DNA of 60,000 nt from Bolinopsis microptera. Taxonomy: Eukaryota; Ctenophora; Tentaculata; Lobata; Bolinopsidae. Position 1 is the stretch's first letter; the number at the start of each line of letters is the position of its first letter. Positions 37,076 to 48,287 of this stretch are shown here, piece after piece. The translations under genes were made by a program, and so were the position numbers. The notes beneath the pieces are model-generated. The model was not told the DNA's origin, did not search any database, and saw only the letters and a list, made by a program, of their open reading frames with translations. Location: NCBI RefSeq assembly GCF_026151205.1, contig NC_087083.1, forward strand, positions 13,702,944-13,762,943, written 5' to 3'.

Positions 37076-37739
37076 ACATTATCGTTTATCGCTAATCATC
37101 TAATATCATTTATTTTCTTATCATCATAAACGTGAGTTACACTGCATGGTGGGTGCCACAATCTCGCTACAAATATTGGAGTAACTCTGAACAAGTATTT
37201 GTGAGGGACGGTACACTTTTATGAAATATTTGTAATTTGCTTTTAAGGGCTGTACATATATATCTGAGGGTTTGCCAAAGTATTTTATCTTGAACAGATG
37301 AATTTATTTCATTTATCAATCAACGCTTCTTTAATTTGCTAAACTGCAAGATCTTCGTCATGAGACATAATGGCTGACGGACAACTGGGAACCTGTCAAT
37401 TTTACCTAGTTAACTAATTAACATGTAAGCTTGAGAAATCCAATCAGCTCCAACAACCATGGGAACCAATCATTACATATCCCGGACAACTGGGAACCTC
37501 TGGAGATACTTTAAATCAGGTGTCCACTGATTTCACAGCAGTGCTGTATATATTTCTGCGCTAATTAAGACAAAGATTTTTTAAAGTTTAGATGCAGAGT
37601 GAACACATGCCGAACCCTGCTCAGGTTCTTGCTTGTCCGGCTGTTAGGATGGATATAATATAAATCACATCACAAATGATACGTCACTGATTGCAGGGCC
37701 ATGTGATGTGATGCCTGTGGGAGGTCAGAATGAGAGGTT
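37076..37739. other. intergenic spacer
   Basis: No gene seen. A short sequence GGACAACTGGGAACCT occurs twice (about 37379 and 37494) and once inverted (about 37735), which may mark a small transposon remnant. Confidence 0.4.
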
Positions 37740-38698
37740 CCCAGTTGTCTACAAAAACTGAAAATGGGACAGAGTATGAGACTGGGGACAGTATGATTTT
37801 CCAATTTTTTTCAAGATTTTGACTTCCAGTACCCCAATTTGGTTTCATACCATCATCATTTAACCGACTAATTAGTTTGTGGGCAAAAATTTTATCCAAT
37901 CTGTCAAATGTGCGTTCAGAAATTTTTACATTTGAAAATGGGACAGAGTTTTGAAAATACAACTTTTCGTTTTCTTAAGATTTCTGCTGTGAGCTTCCTC
38001 CGACCCGAATCAAACTTCCAGCACCTCAATCGTGTCATTTGGCATCTATAGTTGACTGACTAATTGGCTGCGGGTCAGAAATTCGGCCAAAACTGTAAAA
38101 TTTCGGCCCTGGAAGTTTCAGCTTCAAAAACTGAAAATTGGACAGAGTATGGGACAGTATGATTTTCCAATTTTTTCCGAGATTTTGACTTCCAGTACCC
38201 CAATTTGGTTTCATACCATCATCAATTAACTGACTAATTGGTTTGTGGGCAACAATTTCATCCAATCTGTCAAATGTGCGTTCAGAAATTTTCACATCTG
38301 AAAATGGGACAGAGTTTTGAAAATACAACTTTTCGTTTTCTTAAGATTTCTGCTGTGAGCTTCCTCCGACCCGAATCAAACTTCCAGCACCTCAATCGTG
38401 TCATTTGGCATCTATAGTTGACTGACTAATTGGCTGCGGGTCAGAAATTCGGCCAAAACTGTAAAATTTCGGCCCTGGAAGTTTCAGCTTCAAAAACTGA
38501 AAATTGGACAGAGTATGGGACAGTATGATTTTCCAATTTTTTCCGAGATTTTGACTTCCAGTACCCCAATTTGGTTTCATACCATCATCAATTAACTGAC
38601 TAATTGGTTTGTGGGCAACAATTTCATCCAATCTGTCAAATGTGCGTTCAGAAATTTTCACATCTGAAAATGGGACAGAGTTTTGAAAATACAACTTT
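37740..38698. repeat. 366-bp satellite, left part
   Basis: Two near-identical units with starts 366 bp apart (38035 and 38401), plus a diverged unit to the left. Each unit carries the same 97-codon minus-strand frame (MYFQNSVPFS…), kept identical between neighbouring copies. No known protein is resembled. The array is interrupted at about 38699 by a DNA transposon and resumes at 46371. Confidence 0.9.
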
Positions 38699-39575
38699 TT
38701 AGTAAGGGGAAAAGTGGTCGATTTAAGGGTTCCGTTGGATCGGTTTGTTCACAACGATTTCTCAACGGAATATGGTAGTTAAGACCCTTACGAACATAAT
38801 TAGACTTGTTGCCAATTTTGTATCTCGCCGCCACACCCTTTTTTTGCCACGCCCATTTTGAGGGTCTCGCGTGTAGTGAAAATCAGAGTTTTTGATCATT
38901 TTGGTCGAATTTGTCATGCTATATATCAAACTAGGGGTTTTAAGACTCGAGAAACACGTTGCAACTATCTGTTTAAAGCCAATGTGCTCAGGAAACGCGT
39001 TCTCTGATATTATCTAGATTAGAATGAAACAAATTATGATAAAATGGGTGCAGTTACATGAGTACTTTGCGAATACATATTTCCATATTTAGCGTTTTGT
39101 TTAATTATTCAGTCTCAAGAACTTAATTACAATGTTCAAATACTAAAGTTAACTGGTTTCACAAAGTCTGGTAAACAATTAGACATTAAGCAAAAGACAG
39201 TCCCTGGCATTCCCACGCTGCATATATGCATATATATTACACATATATTTGTGTATGCACGATGGGATAAGATGATCTCTAACTTGCTGGGCTCATACTA
39301 TCGGAATGCTCTGTGGAGGAAGACTTAAACTCGAAGTGTATGGGGCGTAGGCCCGCCCTGCCTTCCCCAGGGATGCCCGATAGACGAAGATCTCTCACAT
39401 TTTTCGTTTTGAACTGCAATCGGTACGTGTGCTCTTTTTTCAACTTTTTATAATGCCATGAATATTTGTGCACAAAGAAATTGTCAGAAATTCGAATTCA
39501 ATCTAACTTACTTTTTACTTTTGTAAGTTTTTAAATTTAATTTAACCGTCCTCACTTTCAGAGTATTGCTATTAC

Positions 39576-42500
39576 ATGATCTTGTCTAAATTGAAACGTC
39601 GTCGGGTCGACTTTACACTAGATAACTGCATTCTTTGCCAAGAGGTGCATGGCAACCAAACAAAAAGTAAGTTTAAATTGCTATATATATCCCGCTTTGT
39701 TTTTTCAAAACTTTTGTATACGAATAACTAGTTGCAGGAATTAATATCAGCAACAACATTTGCTATGTAATCGTCCAGTTTTGTCTTTCAAATGTGCAGT
39801 ACCGAATATCGATATTGCAGTGTAAACATCGTACATGGTCTAATTTATGTCCTCTTACTATATGTATAAGTTAATTGTGTTTGTTTCTAGGTTGCCCAAG
39901 CAGTGTCGAAATTATCGACAAGCTTCTTAAGAATGTCCATGATCGAGCATCTTGGGGAGACCAAAAGGTACTGGAGACGTGCCAAATTCTCCTAAAATCT
40001 GGCAAAACTGCTATTGACCTGCTATCTGGCTGGTATCATCGCATCTGTTATCAGGAATTCAGCTCCATAAGTAAACTTCAACGGTGCAAACGGCGCTACC
40101 AAGAATCGATTGACTCAGGTACGGTCTATGTGCTTTTTGTATAAAGTTTATGCAACGTATTTACTAAGCCACCATCTTCTTACTGGATTCTGATTACCAA
40201 TTAAGGCATTTAAAAATATACTGACTCAAAATTTTACAGGTGCCTTTTGTCCTTTAAATTTAATTTATGAAAATTACATATTTTTGCATCCTGTCGCTGT
40301 CTGACAGTTGCAAACATAGAATTAAATGCAAAACGCGTATTGATTATTTTATTTTCTCAGGAGAACCCTGTCAGCTAAATCGTGGTCCAGGAAAGCCTGC
40401 TAATAAAGATCCCCCGCACATCTCTCCTGAACCTCATGAAGGAATACTAACAAGATCTCAAGCATTGCCGTCTTCAGTGTTCAGGTCAGTTTTAGATTTA
40501 AAAGACTGCAGCACTTTTCGTTTTAAATGGATAATAATTAAAACAAGGTCATATTGTGTTATCTTATAATTGTTCGTGTAGGAGTACTTTATTTGCTTGA
40601 TAAAGTCTGTTCATTTGCGTGATATTGTCCCTTTGTGCGTGATAAAGTCTGTTCATTTGCGTGATATTGTCCCTGTGTGCGTGATAAAGTCTGTTCATTT
40701 GCGTGATATTGTCCCTGTGTGCATGATAAAGTCTGTTCATTTGCGTGATATTGTCCCCGTGTGCGTGATAAAGTCTGTTCATTTGCGTGATATTGTCCCT
40801 GTGTGCGTGAAAAAGTCTGTTCATTTGCGTGATATTATCCCTGTGTGCATGATAAAGTCTGTTCATTTGCGTGACATTGTCCCTGTGTGCGTAATCAACT
40901 CTGTTTATTTGCGTGATATTGTCCCCGTGTGCGTGATAAAGTCTGTTCATTTGCGTGATATTGTCCCCGTGTGCGTGATAAAGTCTGTTCATTTGCGTGA
41001 TATTGTCCCTGTGTGCGTGATAAAGTCTGTTCATTTGCGTGATATTGTCCCTGTGTGCATGATAAAGTCTGTTCATTTGCGTGATATTGTCCCTGTGTGC
41101 GTGATAAAGTCTGTTCATTTGCGTGATATTGTCCCTGTGTGCGTGATAAAGTCTGTTCAATTGCGTGATATTGTCCCTGTGTGCGTGATTAAGTCCGTTT
41201 TTTGCGTGATATTGTCCCTGTGTGCGTGATAAAGTCTGTTTATTTGCGTGATATTGTCCCTGTGTGCGTGATTGAGTCCGTTTCGGTTTATTTTCGTGAT
41301 ATTGTCCTTGTGTCCGTTTAGCCGTGTTGCTGGTGATGTAATTGATAAATATTAACCCTAATTAACTGTTAATTATTATTAATCTTAAAGATAAATTTAG
41401 GAGTTCAATTGATTCTATTTTATTTCTGTTCGCAGATCGTGTGTGTTCTGCCTGGGGACAGCTGATACACTGCATCTCGTTCTCACTCTCCCTGTAAGTG
41501 AATCATTTTGTCGTATTGCTAGGGTCACTACTGATGAACAGCTTGGGATTCGCTTGAGAGCTGTCCCAGATGCGGTTGCTGGAGATATCATGTATCATAA
41601 GAAGTGTTTGGTTGAAGCAGAGAGAAATGCCGATCAAATTGAACAGAAGAGGGTGCAGAGTACCGAGCCAGGACAGGCCGTAGACCTTGAGTTTCTTATT
41701 TGGCTATTAGATAAGTGCGAGACTGTTGGTTACAGAGACTTTCGGACCAATACCAAGGAGCTACATAAACAGTACGTCACCATTTTTTCGCACCATGTTC
41801 CTGTCGATGAGAGTGTTCTTGGAGCAAATAAGTTTAAAAAGCACATTAAGGAATTGATTCTTGACAATCTAAGTGGTATAGTCTTCATCCCGAACACACT
41901 AAAAAATCGTCCTGATACTGTATGTTCTACTAGAGTTGTCTCTTTTGCAGTTGATGCATTGATTGAGGATCTTAATATGTGGAATATTCGTAAGGCAGCA
42001 CTTGTGATTCGAAAGTCGATGGAGGACGCAGAGCTAAGCAAATGGACGTTTACAGGAGATTTTACCTCATTCCAGTCTCCTATTGAATTGAAATCGTTTC
42101 TGAAATGGCTGCTGTATGGTGATGTTACCGGCGATCTTACACAATTTAAGGCTAAAGAAACCAGCAAGACAATAGATATGCTGTGTCAGCTCATCTCCAT
42201 TAACACGAAAAGTGATCGATCTGTGAGAAGAAGCTTAGCCAAAGGTGATGTTAATGGCCCACAACAGCGATTCCACAGTAATGAAACCCCTTTCTCTGTT
42301 GGTTTAGGACTCTCCATCCACAACAGTACTCGGAGCAAAAAGATTATTACGGAAACGAAGGGCCTTAACGTTTCTGAAGACTACAAAAAAATAAAGCTCA
42401 TTGAAGATTGCATCGAGAGTTACGCCAAGGTACATTGTTTAGATGAAAACAACTGCTACGTGCCTTTAACAATCTGCAAAAAAACAAGACCCTATTTTGC

Positions 42501-45500
42501 CATTGATAACTCTGATTTCCAGCGGGACAGTAAAGATGGGAAAGGTCAGCTCCATGGTACATTGATAACAGTTTTCCAGAATGATGTTAAGTTGGGAGAA
42601 CAAGTGATTAAGTTGTCAAGGGTATCATCAACTCAAAATGATGACACACGGAGCGATCTCAACGTTAAGCTGCAGCAATGTTACCCCCCAAAGATGTTAT
42701 CTCCACCTCTTCCAAAGTATCGTGGAACTGTATGTGTTGACGAGCAAAGATATCAACATTACGACGAAACCTGGGGCTTACAACAGCTATATGATGAAGA
42801 AAATCAGTTTACACTTACCTGGAAATCATACAACGCGAGACTTTGTTCCAAAGCTGGGGTCACAAACATTGCAATGCTTCCTCTTATAAAGTCACCGCCT
42901 ACAGATTGGTCGACACTGTATACAGCATTGAAGATGTGCCAAGGCATATCTACAAAAATCACACCAGATCAAAAAACGATCGTCACTTTAGATCTGCAGC
43001 TGTACATAAAGGCGATACAGTTGTATTCCAAAGGGGATATCGGAGATCACTTCATATTCAGGATGGGCGAGTTACATGTAGTTTTTGCTATGTGTAGAGC
43101 TATTGGGAAATATATCGACAATAGTGGACTCGAGAAGCTGTTCAGTCACTGCGGTATTTACGGTCCATTAGCCATAGGGAAGATTCTAGAAGGAAAGCAC
43201 ATGAAACGGTGCGTGGCTGCTAGCCTGATATTATACACGTCCATTTTTCAGACATTATACGATCAATTTCTGGACACTGACGATGAATCTAAGGAAAAGG
43301 TAAAAGAAATTGTCGGTCCCATTCTGCATAAGATGAGAACAGGCTTACAAGATGTACCTTCCTGTCACAATCAGCTCATCGAGGAATTGAAGTCGGGTAA
43401 AATCTTTTCAAAGTTCCAGACATTCAGGGAAGATCTTCCGAAACAGGGAAAGTTTCTCAATAATGTGTTAGAAATGATACAAACAATGTTACTGTTTATG
43501 AGAGCTACAAGGCAACAACTTTGGAACTTACACCTAGTATCATTGGATAAATTCACAAAATACTTCTTTGCTTTGGATTTGCAAAACTACGCCAGAATGA
43601 CACCTGTGTACTTGTCCTCAATGAATAAACTCCGAACCGAAGATCCAGCAACGTGGTTATTCCTCTCCAAAAATTTTTGTTGTAATAAAACTGAAGCGCC
43701 TTTCGTAGCGATAGGAGTGGACCACTGTCTTGAGCAAGTTAACAAAGAGCTTAAGTCGATGGGAGGGATAGTAGGTTTGTCAGACGAAGGAATTGACACG
43801 TACGTTTTAACTGCACCGATTAAACGATTACTGCGGGAGCAATTTACTAAGCAGTTTGAGACATCAAATCCTGATACAACAAACCATATTCATTATGAAG
43901 ACGCAAATGGTTATAAAAAGTTTCACACCGAACGAGTCCAAATTTACAAAGCTGCGTTAGTTGATTTCCTTGATGTTGACTTGAAGACGACCAAAATAGT
44001 GTTCAATGTGATGTCTCACACCGTACTGAAAGACGATATGGAGATACTGAACATCAAAGAAATTGGGGAGGTAATGTTGAATGATTTCACAACTGAAAGA
44101 TTTGAAGGGTCGAAAACAAACGTCTCTATATGGGAAACATTAACAAAACGGAAACTGAAAACCTTCAAGACTCTGAATAAAGCCATAACGATCAAGACCA
44201 CAGAAAAGATTGTTAAACTCAGAGAGGAGCGAGGGCTAATGACACGTCTCCTCGTAATATCACGCTCAAGATCAAGCCTGGATGTTGCAGAACTGGTGAA
44301 GACTTACGAGTTTAGCGTGGTTCCTCACTCTTTGTTCAACTCTGAAGGAAGATTATTGAAGTGCACTGACAAGTCTGACTTTTTCAATGATATAATTGGT
44401 CACGTCGGAGTTTCAACAGAGAAATCATCACATTCCCCATCGCAGGACTTTATTGTTATTGACGGTATGGGTATTGCAAACCAGCTGAAAATGTCTCCAG
44501 ATATTGTTACACTAGAAGATCTTTCGAAACAATTTACTAAACGGATTATTGACGAAACTTCTCTGTATCCAAAGGTTGTCTTAGTATTTGATCGTTACGA
44601 CCAATCATTGTCCAATTTGAAGAAACAGACATGGTGTGACAGACACAAAAATCAAATTGAATACAAACTGTCAGAGCGGACCATTATCAAAAACATCAAA
44701 CTTAAGGAGCTTATGTCTCACCCAGAGAACAAAAAAATCATGTGTCAGTTTTTCTCAAAGATGGTCATGGCTGAATTAGGTTCCTTGCACAAGTTGTTTA
44801 TCATTGTGCAAGGAACTGAGATACTATCAAATATGCCAGAGTGGGAAATTGAAACACATAGCCAGCACGAAGCTGATACACTTTTGCTGTGCATTATCAG
44901 GCAGCTTAGCTCTGATGCTGTGAACCCTCCGACATTTCGGATAGTATCTCCAGATACCGATGTGTTTATACTAGCTATATATCTTACAACGCAGGTAACT
45001 GGTATGGACATAATATTTGAGCTGATAACGAGTAAAAGAAGAAAAGTAGTCCCAATAAAGTCGGTGGTGAATTCTCTTGGATTAAGTTTATGCGAGGCCC
45101 TCCTTGGAGCTTACATTTTCACGGGATGTGATTACACAGGCAGGTTCAACAAAATCACCAAATCAAGGGCGTTAAAAACACTTCGTTTGTTTGCCGATGA
45201 CGAAGCTATGATGAGAGGCCTGAAACTGTTCGGTGGAGGTGAAGAAATCGCACATGATGTGATTGACTGTCTTAGTTTGTTCACTGTAAAACTGTATATA
45301 AAGAGACAAGACGATCTCAATAGATACTCTAATGTCAAGGACGTTGGCTCCTTGAGATGGGAGCTATATTCCAAACATCAGGAAGATGGAGAAGTCCTGC
45401 CTCCAACGGAAGCAGCACTTAAATTCCATATAAAACGAGCAAACTACGTCACACTCATGTGGAAACGTTCAATTTTAAGCTTTCATCCCACACTTCCCGA

Positions 45501-45729
45501 TTGTTCTGTAGACCAGGGGTGGAAGATTGAAGATGGCAGATTGGCAGCTGTCATGACGGACATTTTACCTGCACCGGAATTTTGTATAGAGATGATAACC
45601 TGCAAATGTAAAAAGAACAAGTGCGTGAACAACCAATGTGGTTGCCACAAAAACAATCAAAGGTGTTCAGAAGCCTGTTTATGCATAGACTGCGATAACG
45701 AAGATAGTATGTTTGAAACCGTCGACTAG
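39576..45729 (+). CDS. transposon-encoded 1578-aa protein: zinc motifs, putative transposase core, XPG/PIN nuclease, CXC domain
   Basis: Exons: 39576-39666, 39891-40118, 40361-40484, 41436-45729 (all GT-AG, in phase, 4737 nt). A short untranslated exon may precede. Two Cys/His modules lie at the N-terminus: CILC…WYHRICY, and SCVFCLG…MYHKKCL just after residue 148. The middle contains TLDLQLYIKA (Asp about 667) and a MGELHVVF…GLEKLF segment shared with many uncharacterised invertebrate transposon proteins; I take this as the likely catalytic region but cannot place the DDE triad. The nuclease motifs are IDGMG (about 1157), FDRYD (about 1200), HEADT (1292-1296), SPDTDV (1319-1324) and GCDY (1378-1381). 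They match the acidic residues of FEN1/XPG enzymes. The C-terminal CXC (Tesmin/TSO1-like) cysteine cluster is at 1537-1568. AATAAA lies at 46063. No stop or frameshift disrupts the frame. Confidence 0.85.
40597..41310. repeat. 42-bp minisatellite inside a transposon intron, ~17 copies
   Basis: Unit GATAAAGTCTGTTCATTTGC then GTGATATTGTCCCTGTGTGC. It lies in the last intron of the transposase gene. The 42-bp unit is a multiple of three, so false ORFs of ~200 codons appear on both strands. Confidence 0.95.
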
Positions 45730-46062
45730 CTTTAAATGAAGTGCTTCACAATGAACAAATTTTAATGAACTATGATCAAAATGCATCAACACAATATATA
45801 TGAATATTTTGGTTATGAAGTGCACTTTAATTTTGAATTGTACCATATTTCGTCAGTATATTGTACCTTGTTTATTTCACTGCCAGCGTGTTTACACTTG
45901 GCGAGGAGTTTGTTTTATGATGTTTCTCTATTATACCAAATGCCTATGGTATTCTGAGTATTTTTCAGTCCAACAATGATACTAGATTTGATTGTTTTAA
46001 ATATCATTTCAGTACCTTGAGATGGGAAACTTTGTTTATTCCTGTTTTCAAGATCAAAATTC

Positions 46063-46068
46063 AATAAA
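46063..46068 (+). promoter_or_regulatory. candidate polyadenylation signal of the transposon gene
   Basis: AATAAA about 335 bp after the stop, just inside the right terminal inverted repeat. Confidence 0.45.
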
Positions 46069-46370
46069 ATTTATCGAAATGTTGATTTTGAATTGTTTTA
46101 GACTAAAATAGATAGTTGCAACGTGTTTCTCGAGTCTTAATACCCCTAGTTTGATATATAGCATGACTAATTCGACCAAAATTATCAAAAACTCTGATTT
46201 TCACTACACGCGAGACCCTCAAAATGGGCGTGGCAAAAAAAGGGTGTGGCGGCGAGATACAAAATTGGCAACAAGTCTAATTATGTTCGTAAGGGTCTTA
46301 ACTACCATATTCCGTTGAGAAATCGTCGTGAACAAACCGATCCAACGGAATGCCACTTTTCCCCTTACTA

Positions 46371-46736
46371 TTTCGTTTTCTTAAGATTTCTGCTGTGAGC
46401 TTCCTCCGACCCGAATCAAACTTCCAGCACCTCAATCGTGTCATTTGGCATCTAAAGTTGACTGACTAATTAGTTGCGGGTCAGAAATTTGGCCAAAACT
46501 GTAAAATTTCGGCCCTGGAAGTTTCAGCTTCAAAAACTGAAAATTGGACAGAGTATGGGACAGTATGATTTTCCAATTTTTTCCGAGATTTTTACTTCCA
46601 GTACCCCAATTTGGTTTCATACCATCATCAATTAACTGACTAATTGGTTTGTGGGCAAAAATTTCATCCAATCTGTCAAATGTGCGTTCAGAAATTTTCA
46701 CATCTGAAAATGGGACAGAGTTTTGAAAATACAACT
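46371..46736. repeat. 366-bp satellite, continuation right of the transposon
   Basis: Starts TTTCGTTTTC exactly where the left array was broken and runs nearly one full unit (same 97-codon minus frame at 46441-46734, a few substitutions) into the assembly gap. Confidence 0.9.
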
Positions 46737-46836
46737 NNNNNNNNNNNNNNNNNNNNNNNNNNNNNNNNNNNNNNNNNNNNNNNNNNNNNNNNNNNNNNNN
46801 NNNNNNNNNNNNNNNNNNNNNNNNNNNNNNNNNNNN
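46737..46836. other. 100-N assembly gap
   Basis: A run of exactly 100 N, the usual placeholder for a gap of unknown length. It sits in the satellite, so the true array is probably longer. Confidence 0.99.
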
Positions 46837-47492
46837 TCTCCAGGAACGTCTTACTGAGGGTTAGAGACGGTTAAATATTATTCAATTCAGAAATGTCGTT
46901 TGGTAGAATCTGTGACCACACGTGCAGATTGTTCGACATCTACGCGCACGTGCAGTGATTTATAAAAGCGGCATAATGATCTGTTTAATTGCGATAACTT
47001 TGTTTTCAGTTTGTATTACGTTTTAATCGGTTTTTATAAAAATCTTTGATCAGAAAAATCCAGTTCCGTCGTCCTAATAATACCCTCAGCTGCGATGGAG
47101 ATTTTTTAATGCGACAATATAACCGACTATCAATATATACGAGTAGCTCCTTCTCAGAGATTAAGGGAATTCTAGTTTTATAATTCGGTATTTCCCAATG
47201 CTATCGTCTCTCATGGTAATATAAGTAATATAAATAATAACATTACCATACCTGAGCTCGGCGCCACCCATTTTCCTGGTGCTGTTGAACTCTTTCTCAG
47301 CCAGGTCGATAGATTCTGCGTGTTGGGTGAGCATATCAGTGTCGTTCAGGTACCCATGATCACCACCAACTTTCTGAAACACCATTGGTTATTAGGCTAC
47401 TTTGGCGATAGCGTGCATGTTTACGTCTGACGTGGGTGGAACTTACAATTTTTACCAACTTAAAAGTTTTGAAAATCTTTAAAAGAGCTTTA
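46837..47492 (-). pseudogene. inverted partial copy of atlastin exon 11 and flanking introns
   Basis: On the minus strand this matches 14560-16400. It includes exon 11 (identical 41-residue peptide, at about 47253-47374), both of its splice sites, the start of intron 11 and the first bases of exon 12 at the gap edge. The 33-bp minisatellite of ~35 copies is reduced to one or two degenerate units, and a nearby ATATTACTT repeat is shorter. Homology stops near 47492. It could be a real segmental duplication, a haplotype variant or a chimeric contig. It cannot make atlastin by itself. Confidence 0.85.
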
Positions 47493-48287
47493 AATGTGCC
47501 CCACTGCCCCAGTTAGTTAAATCTAAAAACGTCTTAAAACGGCCCATTTCAAATTTCAACGGCAGAACTAGAAGTGAAATTGTAAAAAAGATTTTCCAAC
47601 CCGTTTTGGCTAGTGTTACTGGAATTGGAAGATGCATTCTACATTTTTTAGAGTTGAACACAGCGAGCAGCCTAAATTGTGAGCTGTCCTTATAATTTGC
47701 AAAATAACAAATTACTACAACATGGGTCCAAATTAGAGCCGAAAAGGTGTATAATTTTCCAGAAGAAAAGCACCAGGTGAAGATAGGTCAACTTGTGATG
47801 TGCGTTATCTTCATATATTTTATGATTCTCTAGTCAAGATCAGTTTTTTATTGCTAAGTTTTTAGGATTTATCGTAATATTCTACAATCTACATGCGCAT
47901 TTACTAAATTACTAGAATTTACTACTAGAGCCAATGCTTATGGGCGTTTAAATTCAGTACCATTAGTTTAACTTCCGGATGTAAATTAAAGACACCATAA
48001 CCCAACTTAGACTGATGATCTACAAACAGGCTCATTATCTGGAACTCTAGTTGGTAAACTCACAGTTTGTAAACCAACCAGTATACTCCGATATATATAG
48101 AAGCTCTCTTATTGGGACATTTATTCTATCACGTGACACTCGTGATAACGCCAGCGTTTGCTATATATATACTGTCTCTGTTATGAGATCACTTTTCAAC
48201 TATTTATTATCTGTGTGTTCTTACTAAAGTTTCTCGCCAGCGATTTCAAACTATTACGAGTATTGGCGGGCAGACACTCTTAATAAC
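47493..48287. other. intergenic region before the receptor gene
   Basis: AT-rich, no gene seen. Its right end should contain the promoter and 5' UTR of the receptor gene; no TATA box is certain. Confidence 0.4.

Larger units (their letters stand above)
38700..46370 (+). mobile_element. 7.7-kb DNA transposon with XPG-like nuclease, Academ-like
   Basis: Long terminal inverted repeats of about 270 bp: left end TAGTAAGGGGAAAAGTGG, right end CCACTTTTCCCCTTACTA. Both go on to share GGCGGCGAGATACAAAA/complement and further sequence. The empty site is visible in neighbouring satellite copies (ACAACTTTTCGTTTTC). Comparison shows a 3-bp TTT duplication. The encoded protein has an XPG/FEN-like nuclease, as described for the AcademX group of Academ transposons, whose target duplications are 3-4 bp. 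The classification is by features, not by alignment. The near-identical ends and intact ORF suggest a young insertion. Confidence 0.8.

Noticed and set aside
40564-41229. ~200-codon repeat ORFs on both strands
   Set aside because: Products of the 42-bp minisatellite in a transposon intron.
47161-47385. A second atlastin gene on the minus strand
   Set aside because: Only exon 11, the edge of exon 12 and flanking introns are present; no GTPase or membrane exons are nearby.
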